Positions 43,262 to 52,437 of a DNA stretch of 64,000 nucleotides are shown one piece after another. Location of the stretch: assembly GCF_900104515.1 (NCBI RefSeq), contig NZ_FNJL01000026.1, positions 18,402 through 82,401 of the forward strand, given 5' to 3'. A program made the translations under genes and the position numbers. The DNA is from Paracidovorax cattleyae. GTDB lineage: Bacteria; Pseudomonadota; Gammaproteobacteria; Burkholderiales; Burkholderiaceae_C. A model generated the notes under the pieces. The model did not search any database. It had not been told where the DNA came from and saw only the letters and a program-made list of their open reading frames with translations. The first letter of the stretch is position 1. Each line of letters opens with the position of its first letter.

Positions 43262-43568
43262 GGGCACGCGGCAGGCCCTTGCCGCCGTGCTGGCGGTGTC
43301 GCTGCTCAATCCCCACATGGTCCTGGATACGGTCGTGCTGCTCGGCGCGCTGGGCGGGCAGCGGCCGCCGCCCGAGCGCGTGGCGTTCGCGGCCGGGACG
43401 ATCGCCGCCTCCACCGCATGGTTCCTCTCGCTGGGCTTCGGAGCCCGGCTCCTGTCGCCCTGGTTCGCCCGGCCCTCGGCCTGGCGCGCGCTCGACGCCT
43501 TCGTGGCGGCCGTGATGCTGTCGCTGGCCGCCTTCCTCGCCTTCACGCCCCTGCCCACTGCGCCATGA
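43262..43568 (+). pseudogene. Remnant of a LysE/ArgO-type amino-acid exporter
   Basis: The C-terminal ~100 residues of a LysE-family exporter remain (RQALAAVLAVSLLNPHMVLD, TVVLLGALGG, then two hydrophobic helices and FLAFTPLP). The N-terminal half with the first three helices and any start signal are absent. LysE genes normally lie divergent from ArgP/LysG; here both partners lack their 5' ends and meet within about 35 bases. One deletion over the shared promoter explains both. Its TGA overlaps the next gene's ATG (ATGA at 43565). Confidence 0.8.
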
Positions 43569-43960
43569 CCCTTCCCTGCATCACACTCGCCCCGCTTCCC
43601 TTCCGCTACGCGGTCTCGCGCCTCGCGCCCTCATCGGCATTTCCGGAATGGGCGGACGGCGACGGCTTCGTCTCGGTCACGCGCACCTCCGAGGAGCTGT
43701 CGGTGGTCTGCCGGCAGGAGCGGGTGCCGTCCCATGTGCAGGCCGAACGGGACTGGAAGGCGTTCCGCTTCGTCGGCCCGTTCGCCTTCGGCGCCACGGG
43801 GATCGTGCTGTCGGTGGTGCAGCCGCTGTCGAAAGCCGGCATCGGCGTGTTCGTGGTCTCGACCTTCGACGGCGACCACCTCCTGCTGCAGGAACGCGAC
43901 ACGGCCGCGGGCCAGGCCCTCCTGATGGCGGCAGGCCACACCCTTCTGCCGGAAACCTGA
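43565..43960 (+). CDS. ACT-domain protein
   Basis: 131 residues, cytoplasmic. The sequence (FPEWADGDGFVSVTRTSEEL, VVCRQERVP, then KAGIGVFVVSTFDGDHLLLQ) matches the short tandem ACT-like proteins of the COG3603/ACT_7 type, which bind amino acids. The start overlaps the stop of the LysE remnant, so it was probably the second gene of an exporter operon. After loss of the exporter's promoter its expression is doubtful, but the frame is intact. Confidence 0.78.
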   Translation: MTLPCITLAPLPFRYAVSRLAPSSAFPEWADGDGFVSVTRTSEELSVVCRQERVPSHVQAERDWKAFRFVGPFAFGATGIVLSVVQPLSKAGIGVFVVSTFDGDHLLLQERDTAAGQALLMAAGHTLLPET

Positions 43961-44043
43961 GCCCCGGGCTGCGGTGCGGCCCGGCGTGCCTTACGCTCCG
44001 GGGCCACGCCTTTTCGCTTTCCGGCCCCGGCCGCTTTCAGCCC

Positions 44044-44604
44044 ATGCCTCTTTCCCCCTACCTCGACGCTGCGCCCACGATGGACGACAGCGTGTTCATC
44101 CATGCCTCCGCCCAGGTGATCGGCGATGTGCACCTGGGGCGGGACGCCTCCGTGTGGTGCAACGCCGTGCTGCGCGGCGACGTGCACCGCATCACCGTGG
44201 GCGAGGGCTCCAACGTGCAGGACCTGAGCATGGGCCACGTCTCGCACCGCCACCCGGGCAAGCCCGACGGTTCGCCCCTGGTCATCGGCAGCCACGTGAC
44301 CATCGGACATTCGGCCATCCTGCACGGCTGCCGCATCGGCGACGAATGCCTCATCGGCATGGGCAGCATCGTGATGGACGATGCAGTCATCGGCGACCAG
44401 GTGATGCTCGGCGCCGGCAGCCTGGTGCCGCCGGGCAAGGTGCTGGAACGCGGCTCGCTCTACATCGGCCGGCCCGCCGTGCGCCAGCGTGCGTTGACGC
44501 CGCAGGAGATCGCCTACCTGCGCTATTCGGCAGAGCATTACGTCCGGGTGAAGAACAACTATCTGGCCCCGGCGCAACCGCCCATGCCCCCACAGCCGCG
44601 CTGA
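44044..44604 (+). CDS. Gamma-class carbonic anhydrase-like protein
   Basis: 186 residues, left-handed beta-helix made of hexapeptide repeats (VIGDVHLGRDASVWCNAVLR and onward). The zinc-ligand histidines of the gamma class are present in HVSHRHPG and IGHSAILHGC. The C-terminal helix (YLRYSAEHYVRVKNNYL) is typical for the YrdA/CaiE-like group. Carbonic anhydrase activity varies within this group, so only the metal-binding fold is certain. Confidence 0.87.
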   Translation: MPLSPYLDAAPTMDDSVFIHASAQVIGDVHLGRDASVWCNAVLRGDVHRITVGEGSNVQDLSMGHVSHRHPGKPDGSPLVIGSHVTIGHSAILHGCRIGDECLIGMGSIVMDDAVIGDQVMLGAGSLVPPGKVLERGSLYIGRPAVRQRALTPQEIAYLRYSAEHYVRVKNNYLAPAQPPMPPQPR

Positions 44605-44648
44605 GTCCCTCGACAGCCGATGGCGTATCGTCTAACCTGCCCCTTGCA

Positions 44649-45683
44649 ATGAACCCCCTGCTTGAGCAATTGTCCGGGACGGTCGCCGCAGCAAAGGGCG
44701 TGGAAGACCTCACGCGCTCGCTGCTGGAGATGCTGGAGGCGGTGACGGGCATTGAATCCACCTACCTGACCTCCATCGACGAGGCAGGTGGCACCCTCAA
44801 GGTCCTGTACGCCCACAATGCCGGCGAACTGCGCATTCCGGAAGGCTTCACCACCGACTGGGGCCAGACGCCGTGCAAGCGGGCGATGGACGAGGGCCGG
44901 GTCTACGTGGACGACATTTCCGACCGCTGGGGCGACATGGCGGTCGTGCGCGACCTGGGGCTGCGCGCCTATGCCAGCATGCCCGTGCGCAGGGCCGACG
45001 GCCGGCTGTGCGGTACGCTGTGCGCTGCCAGCAAGCGCGAGCGCCCCGGCACGCCCGAAACGGGGCACATCCTCACGCTCTTCGCCCACCTGATCGGCCA
45101 GCAGATCGAACGCGAGCAGTTGATCCGGGAGCTGACCGCCGCCAACGAGCGGCTGACCCGGCATGCCGCCACCGACGAGCTCACCGGGCTGCCGAACCGC
45201 CGGGCGCTCATGGAGGCGCTCACGCGCCTGCTTGCGCAGGGGCGGCGGCGGCAGGCAGAGGTACTGATCGCCTTCGTCGACCTGGACGAATTCAAGACGG
45301 TCAACGACCGGCACGGCCACGAGATAGGCGACCAGTTCCTGCAGGCCATCGCCCAGCGGCTGCGGACGGTGCTGCGCGAGGAGGACGTCATCGCCCGCAT
45401 CGGCGGGGACGAGTTCGTCGTGGCGACCCTCGGGATGCACGCCGGAGAGGCGTCGCGCTCTGCACGTGACACCTTCCGCGAGCGCATCGCCCAGGCCACG
45501 CAGGGCCGTTTCGACCTGCCGGGCGCATCGCTCGACTACGCTGGCGCCAGCGTGGGCGCCGTCGCCGTGCCGCCGCAGGAGCCGATCGCGGCCGGGGACG
45601 CGCTGTGCCTGGCCGACCGGCGGATGTACGAGATCAAGCAGGCGCGGCGGGTACCCGCCCCTGCCGGCGTCAGTCCGCGCTGA
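44649..45683 (+). CDS. Diguanylate cyclase with N-terminal GAF domain
   Basis: 344 residues. Residues about 10-155 are a GAF sensor domain (LLEMLEAVTGIESTYLTSID…). A short coiled linker (QLIRELTAANERLTRHAATD) leads to the GGDEF domain. The active-site motif GGDEF is intact, and an inhibitory-site motif R-x-x-D (REED) sits five residues before it, so product feedback by c-di-GMP is expected. There is no EAL domain. The 3' end overlaps the convergent Bug-protein gene by 14 bases. Confidence 0.92.
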   Translation: MNPLLEQLSGTVAAAKGVEDLTRSLLEMLEAVTGIESTYLTSIDEAGGTLKVLYAHNAGELRIPEGFTTDWGQTPCKRAMDEGRVYVDDISDRWGDMAVVRDLGLRAYASMPVRRADGRLCGTLCAASKRERPGTPETGHILTLFAHLIGQQIEREQLIRELTAANERLTRHAATDELTGLPNRRALMEALTRLLAQGRRRQAEVLIAFVDLDEFKTVNDRHGHEIGDQFLQAIAQRLRTVLREEDVIARIGGDEFVVATLGMHAGEASRSARDTFRERIAQATQGRFDLPGASLDYAGASVGAVAVPPQEPIAAGDALCLADRRMYEIKQARRVPAPAGVSPR

Positions 45684-46671
45684 TGCGCGCGCGGGCCGCC
45701 ACGGCCCGCATCAGCGGCAGTTCACGCTCCAGCAGCGCGTTGGCCTGGGCCGCGGAGCCCACGACGGCCTCCACGCCCTGGTCGGCCAGGGCCTTGCGCA
45801 CGCCGGGGTCGGCCATGGTCTCGGCCAGTGCCTTTTCCAGCTTCGCATGCACGGCCGGGGGCAGGCCGCGCGGCGCGATCAGCGAGCCCCAGGATTCCAG
45901 CACCACGTCGGGAAAGCCGGCCTCCGCGAACGTGGGCACCTGCGGCAGCGTGGCCAGGCGCCTGGGAGAGGCCACGGCAATGGCCCGGACCTTGCCCGCC
46001 CGGATCTGCGGCGCGGCGGTGACCACCGTGTCCATGGCCAGGGGCAGCTGGCCGCCGATCAGGTCGGTGAGCATCGGCGCGCTGCCCTTGCACGGCACAT
46101 GCAACAGCTGCACCCCCATGGCGAGCCAGGCCATCTCGGCCGCAAACTGCGATGCCGTGCCCGCCCCGAAGGAGGCATAGGGCAGCTGGCCCGGTGCCTT
46201 CTTCGCCGCCGCCTGCACCTGGGCCACCGTGCTGAACGGCGCGTCCTTGCCGGCCAGCAGCACCATGCCGGCCCGGCTCACCAGGCCGATCTGCTCGAAG
46301 CTTTTCACGGAGTCGTACGGCAGGTCGCGGCGCACCGCCGGGTTGAGCGTGAGCATGGAGCCCGAACCGATCAGCAGGGTGTAGCCGTCCGGCGCGGAGC
46401 GCGCCACATAGCCGGCCGCCACCGCCGTGCCGCCGCCAGGGCGGTTGTCGATCACCACGGGCTGGCCGAGCTTCTCGCCCAGCCTGGGCGCGATGGCGCG
46501 GCCGATGGTGTCGCTGCTGCCGCCCGGAGGGAACGGCACCACCAGCGTGACGGGCCTGGACGGATAGGCCGCGGGCTGGGCGAGTGCGCCGGCAGCGCCC
46601 ATCCATGCGCCGGCCGCCACGGCGGTGGCCCTCCAGGCCCAGGCCCGGCGCTGCATCTTCTTGAACAACAT
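45670..46671 (-). CDS. Bug-family periplasmic solute-binding protein
   Basis: 333 residues. Signal peptide (basic MLFKKMQRRAW, then a hydrophobic Ala-rich core, cleavage near ALAQPA). The mature start YPSRPVTLVVPFPPGGSSDT is the Bug/TctC signature. Such proteins bind carboxylates or other small acids for tripartite tricarboxylate transporters. No TctA/TctB membrane genes are nearby, which is common for the many orphan Bug proteins of Burkholderiales. An alternative start at 46656 is possible. Confidence 0.92.
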   Translation of the reverse strand: MLFKKMQRRAWAWRATAVAAGAWMGAAGALAQPAAYPSRPVTLVVPFPPGGSSDTIGRAIAPRLGEKLGQPVVIDNRPGGGTAVAAGYVARSAPDGYTLLIGSGSMLTLNPAVRRDLPYDSVKSFEQIGLVSRAGMVLLAGKDAPFSTVAQVQAAAKKAPGQLPYASFGAGTASQFAAEMAWLAMGVQLLHVPCKGSAPMLTDLIGGQLPLAMDTVVTAAPQIRAGKVRAIAVASPRRLATLPQVPTFAEAGFPDVVLESWGSLIAPRGLPPAVHAKLEKALAETMADPGVRKALADQGVEAVVGSAAQANALLERELPLMRAVAARARISAD

Positions 46672-46818
46672 ACTCTCTCGAAAAAAAGGACAGGGGCCCG
46701 GATGGTAGGCAAAGACAAAGATCCGCCAGGCATATGGATAGATGGGCCGCAGTGCCCCCTGGCCGGCACGCCGCGCGGCCCGCCGGGATAATCGGGGCCC
46801 TCCCGCCCCACGCCCTCC

Positions 46819-48729
46819 ATGCCCGATTCCGCCTGCCGCGTGCTGGCCGTCATCCCGCCGATGACGCAGCTCAACACGCCCTACCCCTCCACCGCCTACC
46901 TCACGGGCTTCCTGCGTTCGCGCGGCGTCGCGGCCTTCCAGGAAGACCTGGCGCTGGCCCTCGTGCTGCGCCTGCTCTCGCCCGAGGGGCTGGAAGCGGT
47001 GGCCGCGCGTGTGCGGGCGATACCCGAGAAGCGGCGCAGCCCCGCCGTGCAATCGTTCGCGGCCCGGGAGGACCGGTATCTGGCCACCATCGGCCCGGCC
47101 ATCGCCTTCCTGCAGGGACGCGACAGTACGCTGGCGCACCGCATCGCCGGTCGCCACTACCTTCCCGAAGGGCCGCGCTTCGCCTCGCTCGACGTCTATG
47201 TCGATGACGAGGGCGGCGACCCGCTGGGCTGGGCCTTCGGCGCCCTGGGCCTGCAGGACAAGGCCAAGCACCTGGCCACGCTCTACCTGAACGACCTGGC
47301 CGACGTGCTGCGGGATGCCGTGGACGAACGCTTCGAGTTCGTGCGCTACGCCGAATCGCTGGCCGGCAGCCAGCCCACCTTCGACCCCCTGGCCCAGGCC
47401 CTCGCCGCCCCGCCCACCCTCGTGGACGACCTGCTCTCGCAGCTCACGCACGAGGCGGTGAAGCGCCACCAGCCCACCGTGGTGCTGCTGTCCGTGCCGT
47501 TTCCCGGCTCCGTCTATGCGGCATTCCGCATCGCGCAGGCCATCAAGGCGCGCCATCCGCACATCGCCACGGTGCTGGGCGGGGGCTTCGTGAACACCGA
47601 GCTGCGCGAACTGGCCGACCCGCGCGTGTTCGACTTCTTCGACTACGTCACGCTCGATGCCGGGGAGCGCCCGCTGCTGGCGCTGCTGGAGCACCTGGAA
47701 GGACGCCGCGGCAGGCAGCGCCTCGTGCGCACCTTCGTGCGCGCGGAGGATGGCGCGGTGCAGTACGTGAACATGATGGAAGCCGACATCGCCTTCGCCG
47801 AGGTCGGCACGCCCACCTGGGACGGCCTGCCGCTGGACCGCTACCTGTCGCTGCTGGACATGCTCAACCCCATGCACCGCCTCTGGAGCGACGGGCGCTG
47901 GAACAAGCTCACGGTGGCGCACGGCTGCTACTGGAAGAAGTGCAGCTTCTGCGACGTGGGCCTGGACTACATCGGCCGCTACGAGGGCGCGAGCGCCCAG
48001 GTGCTGGCGGACCGCATCGAGGCCATCGTCGCCGAGACGGGCCAGACAGGCTTCCACTTCGTCGATGAAGCCGCCCCGCCCAAAGCCCTCAAGGCGCTGG
48101 CCACGGAACTGATCGAGCGCAAGGCAGGCATCAGCTGGTGGGGCAACGTGCGCTTCGAGAAAACCTTCACGCCCGAGCTGGCCGAGCTGCTCGCCGACTC
48201 GGGCTGCATCGCCATCTCCGGCGGGCTGGAAGTGGCTTCGGACCGGCTGCTGGCGCTGATGAAGAAGGGTGTTTCGGTGGACCAGGTGGCCCGCGTGACA
48301 CGCGCCTTCAGCGATGCCGGCATCCTGGTGCATGCCTACCTGATGTACGGCTTTCCCACCCAGACCGTGCAGGACACGGTGGATGCGCTGGAATACGTGC
48401 GCCAGCTGTTCGCCAACGGCTGCATCCAGAGCGGCTTCTTCCACCGTTTCGCCTGCACCGTGCACTCGCCCGTGGGGCAGAACCCGGTGGAATACGGGGT
48501 CACCCTGGCGCCACTGCCGCCCGGCGGCTTCGCGAAGAACGACGTGGCGTTCATCGACCCGACGGGCGTGGACCACGATGTCCTGGGCGCAGGCCTCAAA
48601 AAGGCCATCTACAACTACATGCATGGCATCGGCCTGGAAGAGGACGTTCGGGCCTGGTTTCCTTTCCATGTACCGAAAACCACCGTGAACCGGCGCAGGA
48701 TCGAGCGGGCGCTGGAAGGCCGCGCCTGA
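46819..48729 (+). CDS. B12-binding-domain radical SAM protein, function unknown
   Basis: 636 residues. The N-terminal ~330 residues hold a cobalamin-binding-like Rossmann domain ([33 protein letters not shown]). The radical SAM core follows: the cluster cysteines are Cys370, Cys375 and Cys378, a C-x4-C-x2-C spacing ([13 protein letters not shown]) rather than the usual C-x3-C-x2-C. The later barrel includes [22 protein letters not shown] and [12 protein letters not shown]. No RiPP precursor, peptidase or transporter is adjacent. Possible roles are methylation or rearrangement of an unknown substrate. It is divergent from the Bug-protein gene. Confidence 0.87.
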   Translation: MPDSACRVLAVIPPMTQLNTPYPSTAYLTGFLRSRGVAAFQEDLALALVLRLLSPEGLEAVAARVRAIPEKRRSPAVQSFAAREDRYLATIGPAIAFLQGRDSTLAHRIAGRHYLPEGPRFASLDVYVDDEGGDPLGWAFGALGLQDKAKHLATLYLNDLADVLRDAVDERFEFVRYAESLAGSQPTFDPLAQALAAPPTLVDDLLSQLTHEAVKRHQPTVVLLSVPFPGSVYAAFRIAQAIKARHPHIATVLGGGFVNTELRELADPRVFDFFDYVTLDAGERPLLALLEHLEGRRGRQRLVRTFVRAEDGAVQYVNMMEADIAFAEVGTPTWDGLPLDRYLSLLDMLNPMHRLWSDGRWNKLTVAHGCYWKKCSFCDVGLDYIGRYEGASAQVLADRIEAIVAETGQTGFHFVDEAAPPKALKALATELIERKAGISWWGNVRFEKTFTPELAELLADSGCIAISGGLEVASDRLLALMKKGVSVDQVARVTRAFSDAGILVHAYLMYGFPTQTVQDTVDALEYVRQLFANGCIQSGFFHRFACTVHSPVGQNPVEYGVTLAPLPPGGFAKNDVAFIDPTGVDHDVLGAGLKKAIYNYMHGIGLEEDVRAWFPFHVPKTTVNRRRIERALEGRA

Positions 48730-48931
48730 TCCCCCTGGCCAGGGGCCTGCATTCGCGCGCGCGCAACGGATGCGCGCCATTGCCTGCGCAAGCGGCGGGC
48801 CCAATGCGCGGGCGACCAGCAGTCTGTTGCGTTCTGTCACATACTGTGGGACTGTCATGGCTCCGCGCAAAAATGCGTGTCTGCGCCGGTTTCCGACCGG
48901 CCGAGTCGTCTGCACCGCTCAGAAAGTTCAC

Positions 48932-50794
48932 ATGCAATTCCTCCGCCGTCTCACCCTCGGATCCCGGCTGGCGCTGGGTTTCGGCCTGCTGCTGCTGCTG
49001 CTGGCCATCATCACCGGAATGGGCATCGCCCGCATGTCCACGCTCGACCATACGTCGCAGCAGATCACCTCCGAGTACTACGCCAAGGCGAATGCCAGCC
49101 AGCGCATGAGCTACCTGGTGCTGGACATCGCCCGCGCCGCCCGCAACATCATCATCCTCGAGGATGCGGCGCAGATGGCCAGCAACAAGGCCGTCATCGA
49201 CAAGAACACCACCGAGTTCGCCGACACGATCGCCCGGCTGCGGCAGCTCGAGACATCGCCCGAGACCCGCAGCCTGATCGACGCCACCGAAGCCAACAGC
49301 AAGGAATACCTCGCGTTCACGGCCGATGTGACCAAACTGGGGCTCTCCAACCAGAACCTCGAAGGCCAGAAGCTGCTGTTCGGCCCGCGCTACAAGATCC
49401 AGGGCGAGCTGCTCGGGCAATTGGCCAAGCTCGTGAAACAGTACGAAGGCGAAATGCAGCAGGCCAGCGCGCAGGCCCATGCCACCTTCGTGCAGTCCGC
49501 CACCATCCTCGGCGTGGTGGCCCTGATCGCGGTGCTGGCGGGCGTGGCGGGCGCCATCCTGATCACGCGCTCCATCACGGGGCCCATGTCCCAGGCGGTG
49601 GGCGTGGCCCAGGCCGTGGCCGAGGGCGACCTGACCCGGACGATGGAAGACACCGGCCGCGACGAGGCCGCCCTGCTGCTGCACTCCCTGCAGACCATGA
49701 ACGGCAACCTCACGCGCGTGGTGCACCAGATCCGCCAGGCGAGCGATTCCATCGCCACCGGCTCCTCGCAGATCGCCAGCGGCAACGCCGACCTCTCCCA
49801 GCGCACGGAGTCGCAGGCCTCCAGCCTGCAGCAGACCGCGGCCTCCATGGAGGAAATGAGCGCGACCATCCGCCAGAACGCGGACACGGCCCGCACGGCC
49901 AGCCAGCTCGCCTCCACCGCCAGCCAGGCCGCGAGCCGCGGCGGCGATGTCATGGGCCAGGTGGTCGCGACCATGCAGGACATCTCGGGCAGCTCCAACA
50001 AGATCGCCGACATCATCGGCGTGATCGACGGCATCGCCTTTCAGACCAACATCCTGGCGCTGAACGCGGCCGTGGAAGCCGCCCGTGCCGGAGAACAGGG
50101 CCGCGGCTTCGCGGTCGTGGCCGGCGAAGTGCGCGCGCTCGCGGGGCGCAGCGCCGAGGCGGCCAAGGAAATCAAGACCCTCATCGGCCAGAGCGTGGAG
50201 AAGGTCGGCACGGGAACGCGGCTGGTGGACGAAGCCGGCGCCACCATGTCCGACATCGTGCAGCAGGTGCAGCGCGTGAGCGACCTGATCGCCGAGATCG
50301 ACGCCGCCACGCGCGAGCAGAGCGAGGGCATCGGCCAGGTGAACGCCGCCGTTTCGCAGCTCGACCAGGCCACGCAGCAGAACGCCGCGCTGGTGGAGGA
50401 GTCCGCCGCCGCCGCCAGCAGCCTGCAGCAGCAGGCCGTGCGCCTCACGGAAGCGGTCGGTGTGTTCCGGCTCTCGGGCATGGCTGAGCGCGCAGCGCCC
50501 GCACCCGCACCCGCACCGGCACCGGCACCGGCGCATGCGGCAGCCGCCACGTCCCACGCCATTCCGGCACGCCCGGCCGCGCGTCCGTCCCCCGCGTCCG
50601 CTCTCGCGGCCGGCAAGGCGCCGGCGGCACGGCTGGGCGGAGCGACCGCTCCGGCCCCCGCGCCGCGCCCCGCCAAGGCCCCCGTGGCCCCCGCCGCCGC
50701 GTCCAAGGCCCCGGCCCTGCCGGCGGCCGCTCCCAAGCCCGCAGCGAAGCCGGCCGCGCACAGCAACGCCGACGACGACTGGACCGCGTTCTGA
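48932..50794 (+). CDS. Methyl-accepting chemotaxis protein
   Basis: 620 residues, inner-membrane chemoreceptor of the Tsr/Tar topology. First membrane helix about residues 13-32 ([20 protein letters not shown]), periplasmic four-helix-type sensor to about 190, second helix about 191-212, HAMP domain, then the signalling hairpin with the conserved tip ([20 protein letters not shown] followed by [13 protein letters not shown]). The last ~110 residues are an Ala/Pro-rich flexible tail ending in DWTAF, which fits the x-W-x-x-F pentapeptide that tethers CheR/CheB. A terminator follows. Confidence 0.95.
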   Translation: MQFLRRLTLGSRLALGFGLLLLLLAIITGMGIARMSTLDHTSQQITSEYYAKANASQRMSYLVLDIARAARNIIILEDAAQMASNKAVIDKNTTEFADTIARLRQLETSPETRSLIDATEANSKEYLAFTADVTKLGLSNQNLEGQKLLFGPRYKIQGELLGQLAKLVKQYEGEMQQASAQAHATFVQSATILGVVALIAVLAGVAGAILITRSITGPMSQAVGVAQAVAEGDLTRTMEDTGRDEAALLLHSLQTMNGNLTRVVHQIRQASDSIATGSSQIASGNADLSQRTESQASSLQQTAASMEEMSATIRQNADTARTASQLASTASQAASRGGDVMGQVVATMQDISGSSNKIADIIGVIDGIAFQTNILALNAAVEAARAGEQGRGFAVVAGEVRALAGRSAEAAKEIKTLIGQSVEKVGTGTRLVDEAGATMSDIVQQVQRVSDLIAEIDAATREQSEGIGQVNAAVSQLDQATQQNAALVEESAAAASSLQQQAVRLTEAVGVFRLSGMAERAAPAPAPAPAPAPAHAAAATSHAIPARPAARPSPASALAAGKAPAARLGGATAPAPAPRPAKAPVAPAAASKAPALPAAAPKPAAKPAAHSNADDDWTAF

Positions 50795-50819
50795 GCTCTC
50801 CGGGAGCCGGCCAGCGATG

Positions 50820-50851
50820 ACGGGGCTCCTTCGGGCGCCCCGTTCTTTTTT
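50820..50851 (+). terminator. Rho-independent terminator after the chemoreceptor gene
   Basis: Stem acggggc / gccccgt (50820-50826 and 50837-50843) followed by tctttttt. It ends exactly at the stop codon of the convergent AsmA-like gene. Confidence 0.85.
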
Positions 50852-52278
50852 CAGTCGGAATCCCGCCGCACCGGGGGCAGGCGGCGCGGCGCGGGCGGCT
50901 CCTGCTTTTCTCCGCCGCCGAAGATGCGCCGCACGGTTTCGCCGATGCGCGCGCCCAGGGCCGTGCCCACGCCCGGGGCGACCGCCGTGCCCACCGCGGC
51001 GCCGGCCAGCGCGGCCGGCGGCAGGGACAGCGTGGGATCGCTCACCGTACCGCCGAATTCGAGCGGCACGCCCACGATGCCGTCCACGAGGTCCACCGCC
51101 GCGTGGCCGCCCACGCGGCGGTTCTGCACGACCGCGTCGCCCGTGGCCGTGAGCGCGCCGGAGGTGGCTTTCAGGTCGCTGTAGCGCACGATGGTGCCGC
51201 CGGCATCCGCTTCGGTGCGCACGATGCCCGCCAGGCTGTCGAGCTGGGTCGTGCCGCCATGCTCGCGGCCGGCGCTGCGCACGGCGGCCTCCAGGTCGAA
51301 GGTGAGCAGCTTCGCCCGGTCCACCGTGAAGCGCGTGCGCGTCTGCAGCGCCTGCGCCGCCTCGGCGGGGTCCGCCCCCTCTGCGATGAGGTCGGTATGG
51401 CCGGACGCCCGGCCGGCCACGATGGAGCGGCGCTCGAACGCACCCATCAGCCCCACCACGTCCACACCGGAAAAGTCCACCTCGCCGGTGATGCGGTACC
51501 GGCTGCCGATCTGCTGCAGGCGCAGCCGGCCCGCCTCGGTGCGGCCTCCCGCCGTGACGTCGGCGCGCCATGCGTCCTGCCCGCCCTCGCGCGCGATGGC
51601 CAGGCGCGCGGGCGGCGAGGCGCCCTCGCGCTCCAGCAGGCCGGTGCGGGGGCGCCAGCCAGGGTCGAAGTCCACGCTCCCGCCATAGGCCAGGTCGCGC
51701 CCCTGCCGGCCGATCCAGCGCACACCCTGCCACTCGGCATGCGCCACCGGTACGTCCGCCAGCGTGAAGGGGCCGAAGCCGGCCGGACCATCCTCCTCGG
51801 CTTTGCGCACTTTGAACTGCGACAGCGACAGCTGCGGGATGGCGGCGCCCTCGAGCCGCAGCAGCGACAGGGCCAGGCGCCGGTGCAGCAGATCGGACCA
51901 GCGGGCCTCGGCCACGATGCGGTCCGCCGAGATGGGCGCCTCCTGCTCGGTATGCACGCCGTGCAGCACCACGCGCGGCATGGGCAGCAGTTGCCACTGC
52001 AGGCGGTCCACGGTGACCGGCACGCCGAGCCAGTCGCCCGCGCCATCGCCCAACCGCCGGGCGAGCGCCTCGTCGTCCGGCAGCCACCACCACAACGCCC
52101 CCGCCGCGGCCAGCCCGGCCGCGCAGAGCACGGCGGCGCCCCCCAGCACCCAGCGCAGCGCATGCCCATGCCGCACGGGCGCCCGCGCGGCCGGCGGTGC
52201 ACCCGGGGGCACGACCGTGCCGGGAACGGACGAAGGTGGATGGGGCGTGGACACTGCAGGGGAAGAAGATGGGGGCAA
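50851..52278 (-). CDS. AsmA-like membrane-anchored protein
   Basis: 475 residues. A Pro-rich cytoplasmic N-terminus (about 35 residues), one membrane helix (VLGGAAVLCAAGLAAAGALWWWL, about residues 44-66), then a long periplasmic part. The opening GVPVTVDRLQWQLLPMPRVVLHGV and the repeated short strands, plus the C-terminal GGTVSDPTLSLPP, resemble AsmA-family proteins linked to lipid transport and outer-membrane assembly. The start is a TTG at 52278 or an in-frame GTG at 52254; it is uncertain. Convergent with the chemoreceptor, divergent from the NCS2 permease. Confidence 0.78.
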   Translation of the reverse strand: MPPSSSPAVSTPHPPSSVPGTVVPPGAPPAARAPVRHGHALRWVLGGAAVLCAAGLAAAGALWWWLPDDEALARRLGDGAGDWLGVPVTVDRLQWQLLPMPRVVLHGVHTEQEAPISADRIVAEARWSDLLHRRLALSLLRLEGAAIPQLSLSQFKVRKAEEDGPAGFGPFTLADVPVAHAEWQGVRWIGRQGRDLAYGGSVDFDPGWRPRTGLLEREGASPPARLAIAREGGQDAWRADVTAGGRTEAGRLRLQQIGSRYRITGEVDFSGVDVVGLMGAFERRSIVAGRASGHTDLIAEGADPAEAAQALQTRTRFTVDRAKLLTFDLEAAVRSAGREHGGTTQLDSLAGIVRTEADAGGTIVRYSDLKATSGALTATGDAVVQNRRVGGHAAVDLVDGIVGVPLEFGGTVSDPTLSLPPAALAGAAVGTAVAPGVGTALGARIGETVRRIFGGGEKQEPPAPRRLPPVRRDSD

Positions 52279-52437
52279 CGGCTACCTTACCGCAGGCATT
52301 CCGCGGCGCGGGTCGTCCCATTCCTACTCTGGTGTGGGCGGGGTGCGCCAGCCCCTACACTCGCCACGCTTCCAACCCCACAACCCACATGACCGCGCGG
52401 CCCGGCGCCCGCAGCGCGGCACCAGGAGTCCCTCGAC

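Noticed and set aside
42827..43568. Plus-strand frame 42507-43568 as one complete gene
   Set aside because: Only its last ~100 codons resemble a protein family (LysE); the earlier part is antisense to the regulator remnant or out of frame with TetR.
46672..48915. Upstream extension of the Bug-protein frame (total 1081 codons)
   Set aside because: Only the part from 46671 has a signal peptide and Bug domain; the rest is antisense to the radical SAM gene.
50497..50532. Short tandem gcaccg-type repeats looking like a CRISPR or VNTR
   Set aside because: They encode Ala-Pro pairs in the chemoreceptor tail; no spacers and the unit is only six bases.
48596..52321. A 1241-codon minus-strand open frame across the chemoreceptor and AsmA-like genes
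   Set aside because: Low-complexity Arg/Gly/Ala sequence, antisense to the chemoreceptor and out of frame with the AsmA-like gene.
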